DNA of 44,477 nucleotides, from positions 1 to 44,477 of the forward strand of contig JACOSO010000050.1 in NCBI GenBank assembly GCA_016178785.1. Reading direction: 5' to 3'. The notes under the pieces were generated by a model that was not told the origin of the DNA, did not search any database, and saw only the letters and a program-made list of their open reading frames with translations. The translations under genes were made by a program, and so were the position numbers. Positions 24,653 through 34,120 of the stretch are shown piece by piece; position 1 is the stretch's first letter; each line of letters starts with the position of its first letter. This DNA comes from Bacteroidota bacterium (GTDB taxonomy: Bacteria > Bacteroidota > Bacteroidia > Cytophagales > Cyclobacteriaceae).

Positions 24653-26923
24653 ATGGAACGAAACATTCAGCGTATTGCCTCAGAATTAAAATTAACTCCT
24701 CAGCAAGTTGAAGTAGTTATTAACCTCTTAGCAGAGGGCGCAACTATTCCTTTTATGGCTCGCTATCGAAAAGAATTGACAGGTAGTTTAGATGAAGTGG
24801 CATTGGCTGTTATTCGCGATCGCCATGAGCAGTTGGCAGAATTAGATAGTAGAAAGGAAGCCGTCTTAAAGTCAATCGAGAAGCAGGAACGTCTCACACC
24901 TGAACTTGCGAAGTTGATTGAGGGAGCGCAAACAATGGCGGAGCTTGAAGATATCTATCTTCCTTATAAACCTAAGCGAAAGACACGCGCCAGCATCGCC
25001 AAAGAAAAAGGATTAGAACCGCTGGCAGTTTTAATCTTCGAACAAAACAAAATCGATCTCGAACGAACAGCGGCAACTTATATTAATAATGAGTTAGGTG
25101 TGTTAAATACGCAAGAGGCCCTCGATGGTGCTCGCGATATTATGGCCGAATGGATCAGCGAAAATCAGGAGGCACGTAAGAATATACGCGAATTATTCTG
25201 GCAAGATGGACTTATCCAGACTACGTTGATCAAATCAAAAGCAGAAACCGAAGAAGCGCAAAAGTTCAAAGATTATTTTGATTGGAAAGAGCCGATTAAG
25301 AAAACTCCCTCGCATCGGCTGCTCGCTATGCGCAGGGCCGAGAAGGAAGGATTTATACTTTTGGATATTTCTCCAACCGAGGAGCTTGCTATTCAATTGC
25401 TCGAAAAAAAGTTTATAAAATCTCAGTCGCCCACATCTGAACAGGTCAAGCTTTCCATTAAAGATTGTTATAAGCGTTTGCTGAAACCGACACTCGAAAG
25501 TGAAGTGCGCATGGAAACAAAAATGCAGGCCGACATTGAAGCGATAAAAGTCTTTGCCGCGAATCTTAAAAAATTATTGCTGGCATCGCCACTTGGGCAA
25601 AAACGAGTACTTGCCCTCGACCCGGGTTTTCGCAGTGGCATCAAGGTGGTTTGTCTGGGCGCCCAAGGTGAGTTGCAATTCGATACTGTTATTTATCCAC
25701 TAGAGCCACAACGAGAAACATCAAAATCGGCAACCATTATTCTTGGACTTTGTGACCGATTTAAAATCGAAGCTATTGCTATCGGTAACGGAACAGCAAG
25801 CCGGGAGACAGAATCATTTATCAAAAGTGTAGGGTTGCCCAAAGAAATTATTGTAGTAATGGTGAACGAAAGTGGCGCCTCAGTTTATTCAGCCTCTGAA
25901 GTAGCCCGAGAAGAATTTCCAGATCATGATATAACCGTTCGCGGTGCAGTTTCTATTGGTCGCAGGCTAACCGATCCATTGGCGGAGTTGGTGAAGATCG
26001 ATGCCAAGTCAATCGGTGTAGGGCAATACCAGCACGATGTTGATCAGACGAAATTGAAAGCAGGGCTTGATGACGTTGTGATGAGTTGTGTAAACTCGGT
26101 GGGAGTGGAACTGAATACTGCGAGCAAAGAATTGCTATCGTATGTCTCCGGCCTTGGGCCACAATTGGCAAAGAACATTGTGGCATACCGCAATCAGCAC
26201 GGGGCTTTCAAATCACGAAAGGAATTAACAAAAGTTCCCCGGCTTGGCGACAAAGCATTTGAGCAATGTGCCGGTTTCTTACGCGTACGCGATTCAAAAA
26301 ACCCACTGGATGCGAGTGCAGTTCACCCCGAACGATATGATCTCGTTGAAAAATTTGCCAGCGACTTAGGTTGCTCTGTTAAAGACTTAATGACCAGCAC
26401 TGATCTTCGAAAGAAATTAGACCTGAAGAAATATGTTACGGATACTGTAGGCTTGCCAACGCTTACTGACATTCTCGCTGAGTTGGAAAAACCCGGCCGC
26501 GATCCGCGCGAAAAATTTGAAGTGTTTTCCTTCGAAGAGGGCGTGAATGAAATCAAAGATTTAAAGGTAGGTATGGTGTTGCCAGGCATTGTTACCAATG
26601 TAACCAACTTCGGGGCATTTGTAGATGTAGGTGTTCACCAAGATGGCCTGGTGCACATCAGTCACCTGGCCGATAAGTTTGTGAAAGACCCGAACCAAGT
26701 GGTGGCCGTTCAACAAAAAGTAAGAGTGACAGTGATGGAGGTAGATGTGCCACGCAAGCGCATTGCTCTGTCGATGAAGAGCGATCCGTTTGGTGGTGGC
26801 ACAAGTGTGAAAGAGAAATCAATGAATACTGTAAGTGAAAAACCAAAACCAAAGCCTCAGCCTCGCAAGGAAGAAAGTATGGAAGACAAGCTTGCTCAGT
26901 TGAAGAATAAGTTTAAGAAGTAA
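24653..26923 (+). CDS. tex: Tex/YhgF family RNA-binding transcription accessory protein
   Basis: 756 residues in the full Tex order: helical N-terminal part (LTPQQVEVVINLLAEGATIP, FMARYRKELTGSLDEVAL), a YqgF RNase H-like domain (RVLALDPGFRSGIKVVCLG, then AIAIGNGTASRETE), helix-hairpin-helix segments (ELLSYVSGLGPQLAKNIVAY and KVPRLGDKAFEQCAGFLRV), and a C-terminal S1 domain (GMVLPGIVTNVTNFGAFVDV through HISHLADKFV and KRIALSMK). A Lys/Pro-rich tail ends the protein. Tex binds RNA and elongating RNA polymerase complexes. It is a single gene with its own promoter candidate. Confidence 0.97.
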   Translation: MERNIQRIASELKLTPQQVEVVINLLAEGATIPFMARYRKELTGSLDEVALAVIRDRHEQLAELDSRKEAVLKSIEKQERLTPELAKLIEGAQTMAELEDIYLPYKPKRKTRASIAKEKGLEPLAVLIFEQNKIDLERTAATYINNELGVLNTQEALDGARDIMAEWISENQEARKNIRELFWQDGLIQTTLIKSKAETEEAQKFKDYFDWKEPIKKTPSHRLLAMRRAEKEGFILLDISPTEELAIQLLEKKFIKSQSPTSEQVKLSIKDCYKRLLKPTLESEVRMETKMQADIEAIKVFAANLKKLLLASPLGQKRVLALDPGFRSGIKVVCLGAQGELQFDTVIYPLEPQRETSKSATIILGLCDRFKIEAIAIGNGTASRETESFIKSVGLPKEIIVVMVNESGASVYSASEVAREEFPDHDITVRGAVSIGRRLTDPLAELVKIDAKSIGVGQYQHDVDQTKLKAGLDDVVMSCVNSVGVELNTASKELLSYVSGLGPQLAKNIVAYRNQHGAFKSRKELTKVPRLGDKAFEQCAGFLRVRDSKNPLDASAVHPERYDLVEKFASDLGCSVKDLMTSTDLRKKLDLKKYVTDTVGLPTLTDILAELEKPGRDPREKFEVFSFEEGVNEIKDLKVGMVLPGIVTNVTNFGAFVDVGVHQDGLVHISHLADKFVKDPNQVVAVQQKVRVTVMEVDVPRKRIALSMKSDPFGGGTSVKEKSMNTVSEKPKPKPQPRKEESMEDKLAQLKNKFKK

Positions 26924-26957
26924 TTATATTGTTGTATTAAAACTAACATAGGTAGCC

Positions 26958-27653
26958 ATGAAAAAAACAATAATGACTTTACTGGTGATCAGTTCGATTT
27001 TATTTCCTGCTGTTTCACAGGACTGGGCAAACCTGAAACGGTATGAAGAAGAGAATAAAATGCTTGGAGCACCTAAACCGGAGGAGAAAAGAGTGGTTTT
27101 CATGGGTAACTCCATTACGGAAGGCTGGATAAAGATGGACCCCGACTTTTTCAATGGAAGGTCGTTTATCGGGCGTGGTATTAGCGGGCAAACAACCCCG
27201 CAAATGCTGGTGCGATTCAGACAGGATGTTATTGAATTGCAACCTTCTGTGATAGTCATCCTGGCCGGAACCAACGACATTGCCGGCAACACCGGGCCCA
27301 CTACAATAGAGAACATCATGGGCAACATCGCCTCGATGGCAGAGTTGGCCATTGCCAATAAGATCAGTGTTGTTCTATCGTCTGTGTTACCGGTTTTCGA
27401 CTATCCTTGGAAACCCGGTCTGCAGCCGGCCGAGAAGATTTTTACGTTGAATAGACTGATCAGGGAGTATGCCGAAAAAAATGGAATGGTCTATCTGGAT
27501 TATTATTCTGCCATGGTCGATGAACGAAAAGGATTGAAGGCAGGATTAGGCGATGATGGAGTTCATCCCAACTTGGCAGGTTACAAAATAATGGAGCCGC
27601 TTGCTGAAAAGGCAATTGCAACCGCATTGAAAAAGGAAATGAAAGCGAAGTAG
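26958..27653 (+). CDS. Exported SGNH/GDSL hydrolase
   Basis: 231 residues; signal peptide MKKTIMTLLVISSILFPAVS. Nucleophile block VVFMGNSITEGW, block II RGISGQTTPQMLVRF, block III ILAGTNDIAGNTG and block V DGVHPNLAGYKIMEPL with Asp and His are all present. This subgroup resembles exported esterases or acetylhydrolases of Bacteroidota that act on carbohydrate or lipid esters; the substrate is not identifiable. It differs in sequence from the SGNH protein at 5011 (nucleophile motif GNS versus GDS), so the two are not recent duplicates. It lies 34 bases after tex. Confidence 0.9.
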   Translation: MKKTIMTLLVISSILFPAVSQDWANLKRYEEENKMLGAPKPEEKRVVFMGNSITEGWIKMDPDFFNGRSFIGRGISGQTTPQMLVRFRQDVIELQPSVIVILAGTNDIAGNTGPTTIENIMGNIASMAELAIANKISVVLSSVLPVFDYPWKPGLQPAEKIFTLNRLIREYAEKNGMVYLDYYSAMVDERKGLKAGLGDDGVHPNLAGYKIMEPLAEKAIATALKKEMKAK

Positions 27654-27882
27654 ATGTGTCTTCATGCAACTCAAAGCCATTGTATAACTTGAAACTCTTT
27701 CAGGAGTTGGCTCGCTTGCTTTTGGCCTAAACTTTTCTTAAAATTTGTATCCTTAATCGATTGGAATTCAGTGCGGCCTGCTAGTTCTCGGCAGGACTTT
27801 TCTCAAACATGTTGGAAGTGAAAAAGTCAATAGTTCAATGATGGCGATTCATTTGCTTTTTAAGACACCTAACCCCAATCCT

Positions 27883-28434
27883 ATGAAGAATCTTTTTTAT
27901 GCTTTAGTTGGAAGTGCCGCTCTGCTTTCTTGCAGTCAGCCGAAACAAGAACAACAGCTGGAAGCTCAGGCCGTTGTTGAGGCCAAGGCACAACCCACAG
28001 AATTTGCTGATCCCAAATACATGGCTATTGGAAAAGAAGGAATTGCCGCTCTTGCCAGCGGAGATGTTGAAACGTGGATGAAAAGCTTTGCTGACAACGC
28101 TGTATTTAATTGGTCTAGTGGTGATAGTTTAGCTGGGAAAAAGGCAATCTCAGATTATTGGACAGAACGCAGGGGAAAAGTGATAGACAAAATGACGATC
28201 TCAAAAGATATTTGGATGGCAGTGAAAGTGAATCAACCCCAGCGGAAAGAAGATATGCCAGGTGTTTGGCTTATGAGTTGGTACCAGGTAGAACCTACTT
28301 ACAAAAATGGATCAACATTGAAATTTTGGGTTCACACGATGATGCACTTTGACACCAATGATAAAATTGACCGGGCGGTTCAGTTCATTGATCGCGCACC
28401 GATTGTGGCCGCGCTTGCTGCGAAGAAGAAGTGA
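27883..28434 (+). CDS. NTF2-like (SnoaL-type) lipoprotein
   Basis: 183 residues from the ATG at 27883 (MKNLFYALVGSAALLSC); an in-frame ATG at 27838 adds 15 residues before the signal and is unlikely. Lipidation at Cys17 of LLSC. After a Gln/Glu-rich linker the domain begins YMAIGKEGIAALASGDVETW, then FADNAVFNWSSGDSLAGKKA and DYWTERRG, ending FDTNDKIDRAVQFIDRAPIV; this is the cone-shaped NTF2-like fold. Members bind small ligands or catalyse isomerase-type reactions; no activity can be named. A terminator follows 20 bases after its stop. Confidence 0.8.
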   Translation: MKNLFYALVGSAALLSCSQPKQEQQLEAQAVVEAKAQPTEFADPKYMAIGKEGIAALASGDVETWMKSFADNAVFNWSSGDSLAGKKAISDYWTERRGKVIDKMTISKDIWMAVKVNQPQRKEDMPGVWLMSWYQVEPTYKNGSTLKFWVHTMMHFDTNDKIDRAVQFIDRAPIVAALAAKKK

Positions 28435-28454
28435 TTGTGGTTTTAATTCTTTTT

Positions 28455-28490
28455 ACAGAGACTTCCCAAGTGGAAGTCTCTGTTCTTTTC
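28455..28490 (+). terminator. Intrinsic terminator after the NTF2-like gene
   Basis: ACAGAGACTTCC, loop CAAGT, GGAAGTCTCTGT, then TCTTTTC. Twelve perfect base pairs with a T-rich tail. Confidence 0.9.
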
Positions 28491-28523
28491 TCTCAAGGGT
28501 TATAATTGTACTTTGTTAGGATA

Positions 28524-28554
28524 CAAAAAAAGACCTCCATTGCTAGAGGCCTTT
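28524..28554 (-). terminator. Intrinsic terminator after the aconitase gene
   Basis: On the minus strand AAAGGCCTC, loop TAGCAATG, GAGGTCTTT then TTTT. Nine pairs with one G-U. It lies 24 bases after the aconitase stop and faces the terminator of the convergent gene. Confidence 0.85.
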
Positions 28555-28577
28555 GGTGTTCTATTGTAGGATCTTTG

Positions 28578-31019
28578 CTATCTCCTGCTTTTTTTCTTGG
28601 CTGCTTTCTTTACTTTTTTCACCACCTTCTTTGCAGTTTTCTTAACCGTCTTTTTCTTAGCCGCAGCTTTCTTCACTGCTTTTTTTGCTGGCTTAGTTTT
28701 TTTAGAAGCTTTCTTGGCAGCAACTTTTGCTTTGGGCTTTCCATTGGATGAGTTTTTAGGCCGTGATTTACCCATCGCATTTAAAGCAGAACCAGCTTTG
28801 AACCACTCGATCTGATTTTTATTGTAGGTATGATTCACTTGTATCTTTTCGATCTTCCCATCGCTGTGATGAATAACAATGGTCAATTGTTTTTCAGGGG
28901 CGAATGTCATCAGGCCGGTGATGTCGAAAATATCATCTTCACGGATTTTGTCATAGTCAGCTTTGTCGGCAAATGTCAATGCCAACATGCCTTGCTTCTT
29001 TAAATTGGTTTCGTGAATACGCGCAAATGATTTCACCAGAATTGCGTGCACGCCTAAGTGTCGAGGTTCCATCGCTGCGTGCTCGCGCGAAGAACCTTCT
29101 CCGTAGTTTTCGTCACCTACCACAATTGAACCGATGCCGGCTGCCTTATATGCACGCTGCACTTTTGGCACTTCATCGTATTGGCCGGTGAGCCCGTTGC
29201 GCACACTGTTGATGGCTTCATTAAACGAGTTTGTAGCACCAATCAGTAAATTATTAGAAATATTATCCAAGTGGCCGCGGTACTTTAGCCATTTGCCAGC
29301 CATTGAAATATGGTCGGTTGTACACTTGCCTTTAGCTTTGATGAGCAAACGCAAGCGTGTCAGATCCTTTCCTTCCCAAGCTTTGAAAGGTTCAAGTAAT
29401 TGCAAACGATCGGAACCCGGATCAACTTTAACTTCAACTTTGCTTCCATCTTTGGCAGGAGCCAGGTAGCCAGGGTCTTTTACATCAAATCCTTTTTTAG
29501 GCAGTTCATCTCCGGTAGGAGGGTCGAGTTTCACTGTTTGACCTTGCTCGTTGATTAAAGAATCTGTGATTGGATTGAAATCAAGTTTGCCGGCTATGGC
29601 AATAGCTGTTACCAATTCGGGGGAACCCACAAAAGCGTACGTATTGGGATTACCGTCATTGCGTGATTGGAAATTTCTATTGAACGAATGAACGATTGTA
29701 TTTTTTTCCTTCCGCTCTGCACCCACGCGTGCCCACATACCGATGCACGGTCCGCATGCATTCGCGAAAACCTTTGCTCCGATTTTATTAAACGTCTCGA
29801 TGAACCCATCGCGCTCGATTGTATATCGTACTTGCTCAGAGCCGGGAGTGATGGTAAACATCGCTTTCGTCTTCAAACCCTTGTTGGCTACTTGTTTGGC
29901 CAGACTCGCTGCGCGTGAAATGTCTTCGTAGGAAGAGTTAGTGCAAGAACCAATCAAACCTACTTCCACTTTCAAAGGCCATCCGTTTTTAGCAGCCTCT
30001 TCTTTCATCTTGGAAATAGGAGTGGCCAGATCAGGAGTGAAGGGGCCATTCAAATGTGGTTCCAATTCTGATAGGTTGATTTCGATTACCTGATCAAAAT
30101 AAGCCTCCGGATTTTTATAAACTTCAGGATCGCCAGTCAAATGCTCCTTAATCTTATTGGCCATCCTGGCGACTTCAGCACGGCCTGTGGCGATAAGATA
30201 GCGTTCCATTGAGTTATCGTACCCAAATGTTGATGTAGTTGCACCAATCTCTGCGCCCATGTTGCAGATCGTTCCTTTGCCGGTGCAGCTCATCGAAGTA
30301 GCGCCTTCACCAAAGTATTCTACGATGGCGCCAGTTCCACCCTTCACCGTGAGTATTCCTGCAACTTTAAGGATCACGTCTTTTGAAGCTGTCCATCCAT
30401 TCAATTTGCCTGTCAATTTCACACCTATCAGCTTAGGCATCTTCAACTCCCAAGCCATTCCACTCATTACATCCACGGCATCAGCTCCACCGACACCAAT
30501 AGCAACCATGCCTAAACCTCCGGCATTCACCGTGTGAGAATCCGTTCCGATCATCATTCCTCCGGGGAAAGCATAATTCTCTAACACTACCTGGTGAATG
30601 ATGCCTGCACCTGGTTTCCAGAAACCGAGGCCGTATTTAGTTGACACTGAAGAAAGAAAATCAAAAACTTCTTTGCTTTCAGAGTTGGCATTTACCAGAT
30701 CATCTTTTGCGCCAACTTTGGCAACGATGAGGTGATCGCAATGAACTGTTGAAGGCACTGCTACTTTTGGCCGACCTGCCGACATAAATTGAAGCAATGC
30801 CATTTGGGCGGTTGCATCTTGCATCGCTACACGGTCAGGTGCAAAATCGACATACGATTTGCCTCGACCAAAATTTTCAAACTTCTGATCCGAGTGAAGA
30901 TGCGAGTACAATATTTTTTCGGAAAGAGTTAGTGGCTTGTTCACCACTTTTCTTGCCTTTGCTATGCGGCCGGGGATTGCAGCATACAACTTTTTGATCA
31001 TGTCTAAGTCGAATACCAT
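28578..31019 (-). CDS. acn: Aconitate hydratase (mitochondrial-type) with histone-H1-like Lys/Ala C-terminal tail
   Basis: 813 residues. Residues 1-749 are a complete aconitase of the mitochondrial-like group: start [20 protein letters not shown], substrate loop [14 protein letters not shown], ligands of the 4Fe-4S cluster in [16 protein letters not shown] and [16 protein letters not shown], swivel domain [20 protein letters not shown], and the usual end [12 protein letters not shown]. It interconverts citrate and isocitrate in the TCA cycle. Exactly after that end come 64 extra residues (750-813) with 28 lysines and many Ala, Thr and Val ([18 protein letters not shown]), like the tail of histone H1 or bacterial H1-like proteins. 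The frame is continuous, with one terminator following, so this is a true extension in the DNA as given. Confidence 0.95.
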   Translation of the reverse strand: MVFDLDMIKKLYAAIPGRIAKARKVVNKPLTLSEKILYSHLHSDQKFENFGRGKSYVDFAPDRVAMQDATAQMALLQFMSAGRPKVAVPSTVHCDHLIVAKVGAKDDLVNANSESKEVFDFLSSVSTKYGLGFWKPGAGIIHQVVLENYAFPGGMMIGTDSHTVNAGGLGMVAIGVGGADAVDVMSGMAWELKMPKLIGVKLTGKLNGWTASKDVILKVAGILTVKGGTGAIVEYFGEGATSMSCTGKGTICNMGAEIGATTSTFGYDNSMERYLIATGRAEVARMANKIKEHLTGDPEVYKNPEAYFDQVIEINLSELEPHLNGPFTPDLATPISKMKEEAAKNGWPLKVEVGLIGSCTNSSYEDISRAASLAKQVANKGLKTKAMFTITPGSEQVRYTIERDGFIETFNKIGAKVFANACGPCIGMWARVGAERKEKNTIVHSFNRNFQSRNDGNPNTYAFVGSPELVTAIAIAGKLDFNPITDSLINEQGQTVKLDPPTGDELPKKGFDVKDPGYLAPAKDGSKVEVKVDPGSDRLQLLEPFKAWEGKDLTRLRLLIKAKGKCTTDHISMAGKWLKYRGHLDNISNNLLIGATNSFNEAINSVRNGLTGQYDEVPKVQRAYKAAGIGSIVVGDENYGEGSSREHAAMEPRHLGVHAILVKSFARIHETNLKKQGMLALTFADKADYDKIREDDIFDITGLMTFAPEKQLTIVIHHSDGKIEKIQVNHTYNKNQIEWFKAGSALNAMGKSRPKNSSNGKPKAKVAAKKASKKTKPAKKAVKKAAAKKKTVKKTAKKVVKKVKKAAKKKSRR

Positions 31020-31154
31020 AATGTTATAAAATAAGGTTTGGCTGCTAAACTAATAATTTCTATCAGGATTTTATTGAGATTAACCCGATTTTCAGGACAG
31101 TCGGTTGATTTCACTGATTTTTAGTGAGTTATGAAGGAGAAATAAACCTTTTAA

Positions 31155-31507
31155 TCAATTCAATTGCCCGCAATTAGGACAGTTGAATACATCATTAACA
31201 ACTTCTTTTGGCAATAGTTCTAACTCGGTTTGACAGAATCTGCATACTGCCTCAGTATTAACAACCGTGGTGGAGGCTATTCTATCTCCAAGCCTCTGAT
31301 TCTTGTCTGATGAATTGATCATTAATAAGGCAAGTACACCAAAACAAAAGAACTCAATTGGATCAGCTATTCGTAGCCGCCTTGAGCATTTTCATCGCCA
31401 AGAGTGAATAGATAGATGAATGTGATTATGAAAAAAATGGTGTAGTCGATTACATTGGCGTAATACCTTTTCGCCAAGCTCTTTCTAGAACCCGGAATAA
31501 TAATCAT
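31155..31507 (-). pseudogene. Broken RDD-family membrane protein gene with C-terminal zinc ribbon
   Basis: From the ATG at 31507, 46 codons read to TAG at 31367: SRKSLAKRYYANVIDYTIFF is the RDD start (basic patch, TM1 with I-D). In a different frame, from about 31391 to the TGA at 31155, the continuation reads RIADPIEFFCFGVLALLMIN, then KNQRLGDRIASTTVVN, the standard end of the RDD domain, followed by CRFCQTELELLP and FNCPNCGQLN, a CxxC...CxxC zinc ribbon. The middle of the domain (the GxxxGK region) is missing. So the gene shows a frameshift and apparently an internal deletion. It lies 3 bases behind the TerB-like gene and would belong to the same transcript. Confidence 0.65.
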
Positions 31508-31509
31508 GT

Positions 31510-31893
31510 CTAATTGCCATGCCTTATTTCGGCATCCATGTCAATGATATCTCGAAGGGAGTTGAGTGCTTTTCTTTCAGATTCTTCAACGCGGCCATCG
31601 GCATTCACCACATCATACATATCTGTGTAGATTTTGTATTTCTGGGCAAACTTTACCTGATCAAAGAATTTAAATGAGTCTCTCACGATGGTATTGATCA
31701 ACGCTGGATCTATCGATTTGTATTCAGCCACTACCGCATTCAACTTCTTTTTAGGATCAGCTTCGGTTGGGAATATTTTGGACATTTTATCGAGGATCAC
31801 CAATTCTTCATTTTCATGCATCGATCCATCGCACAAAGCCATGTGAGTGTAGAGAAACAAAACGAAATCCTGAAATTGCTTGTGAAGAACCAT
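31510..31893 (-). CDS. TerB-like (tellurite resistance/DUF533-type) helical protein
   Basis: 127 residues, all helical. The pattern LFLYTHMALCDGSMHENEEL and, in the second half, YDVVNADGRVEESERKALNS with ADGxxxxxE motifs repeated is the hallmark of TerB-type domains, where the two Asp-rich loops may bind metal. The end ...DIIDMDAEIRHGN is acidic. Cytosolic; function in this phylum unknown, often linked to envelope stress. It precedes the broken RDD gene by three bases. A strong groEL terminator separates it from groEL upstream. Confidence 0.75.
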   Translation of the reverse strand: MVLHKQFQDFVLFLYTHMALCDGSMHENEELVILDKMSKIFPTEADPKKKLNAVVAEYKSIDPALINTIVRDSFKFFDQVKFAQKYKIYTDMYDVVNADGRVEESERKALNSLRDIIDMDAEIRHGN

Positions 31894-31920
31894 TGAAGGG
31901 ATATTAGTAGTACACCCAAA

Positions 31921-31960
31921 AATAAAGAAAAGGCCTCATGTTTCCATGAAGCCTTTTCTT
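31921..31960 (-). terminator. Intrinsic terminator after groEL
   Basis: On the minus strand AAGAAAAGGCTTCATG, loop GAAA, CATGAGGCCTTTTCTT. Sixteen pairs including one wobble, with T-rich ending (TTATTTTT). It closes the groESL transcript 24 bases after the groEL stop. Confidence 0.9.
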
Positions 31961-31983
31961 AAATAAATATTGCTAATTGAAAA

Positions 31984-33636
<1,653 letters not shown>

Positions 33637-33646
33637 TTAATGTGAA

Positions 33647-33925
33647 TTAGATGATTCCGAAAATATCGGAGTTACGCATGATCAAATACTCTTTGCCATC
33701 GATCGTGATCTCTGTGCCTGAATATTTTCCATATAAGATCTTGTCGCCCACTTTTACAGTTACGGGCTTGTCTTTGAGGCCATCGCCTACGGCAATCACT
33801 TTCCCTTGTTGAGGTTTTTCCTTTGCTGTGTCCGGGATGAAAATCCCGCTGGCGGTCTTGGTTTCAGCTGCAGCAGCTTCTACCAACACTCTGTCTTCGT
33901 TGGGTTTGAAATTAATCTTTGCCAT
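33647..33925 (-). CDS. groES: 10-kDa co-chaperonin GroES
   Basis: 92 residues: FKPNEDRVLVEAAAAETKTA, SGIFIPDTAKEKPQQGKVIA (mobile loop and roof), VKVGDKILYGKYSGTEITID and the end YLIMRNSDIFGII. It caps GroEL rings. First gene of the groESL operon; 195 bases of leader separate it from the OmpA-type gene. Confidence 0.98.
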   Translation of the reverse strand: MAKINFKPNEDRVLVEAAAAETKTASGIFIPDTAKEKPQQGKVIAVGDGLKDKPVTVKVGDKILYGKYSGTEITIDGKEYLIMRNSDIFGII

Positions 33926-34063
33926 AATAAATAGTAATTGATTGAAATTGGTTTAACAGTTTTTGTTTTCCTGCCTGCAGGCCCTGCGATTTCAGTGCCA
34001 ACTAGCTCGAAATGCCATTTGTTGGTCAGATTTTCTTATTTCGGGCAGCAAAGATGAAAAAAA

Positions 34064-34111
34064 TTGGCAGACTTATGGAACTTGGTTGCCTTAAATTGGC
34101 AGATTGGCAGA
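34064..34111 (+). repeat. TTGGCAGA word repeat between groES and the OmpA-type gene
   Basis: Three copies of TTGGCAGA (34064-34071, 34096-34103, 34104-34111), the last two in tandem. The last copy ends 10 bases before the stop of the OmpA-type gene. Style is like the other junction repeats in the window. Confidence 0.4.
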
Positions 34112-34120
34112 GTAGGGAAC

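Noticed and set aside
27654..27882. Possible gene or regulatory RNA before the NTF2-like lipoprotein
   Set aside because: Only a weak CCTGC/GCAGG stem is seen; no frame or conserved structure can be supported.
33926..34120. CIRCE/HrcA operator before groES
   Set aside because: No TTAGCACTC-N9-GAGTGCTAA or near variant is present; only a short GCCTGCAGGC palindrome.
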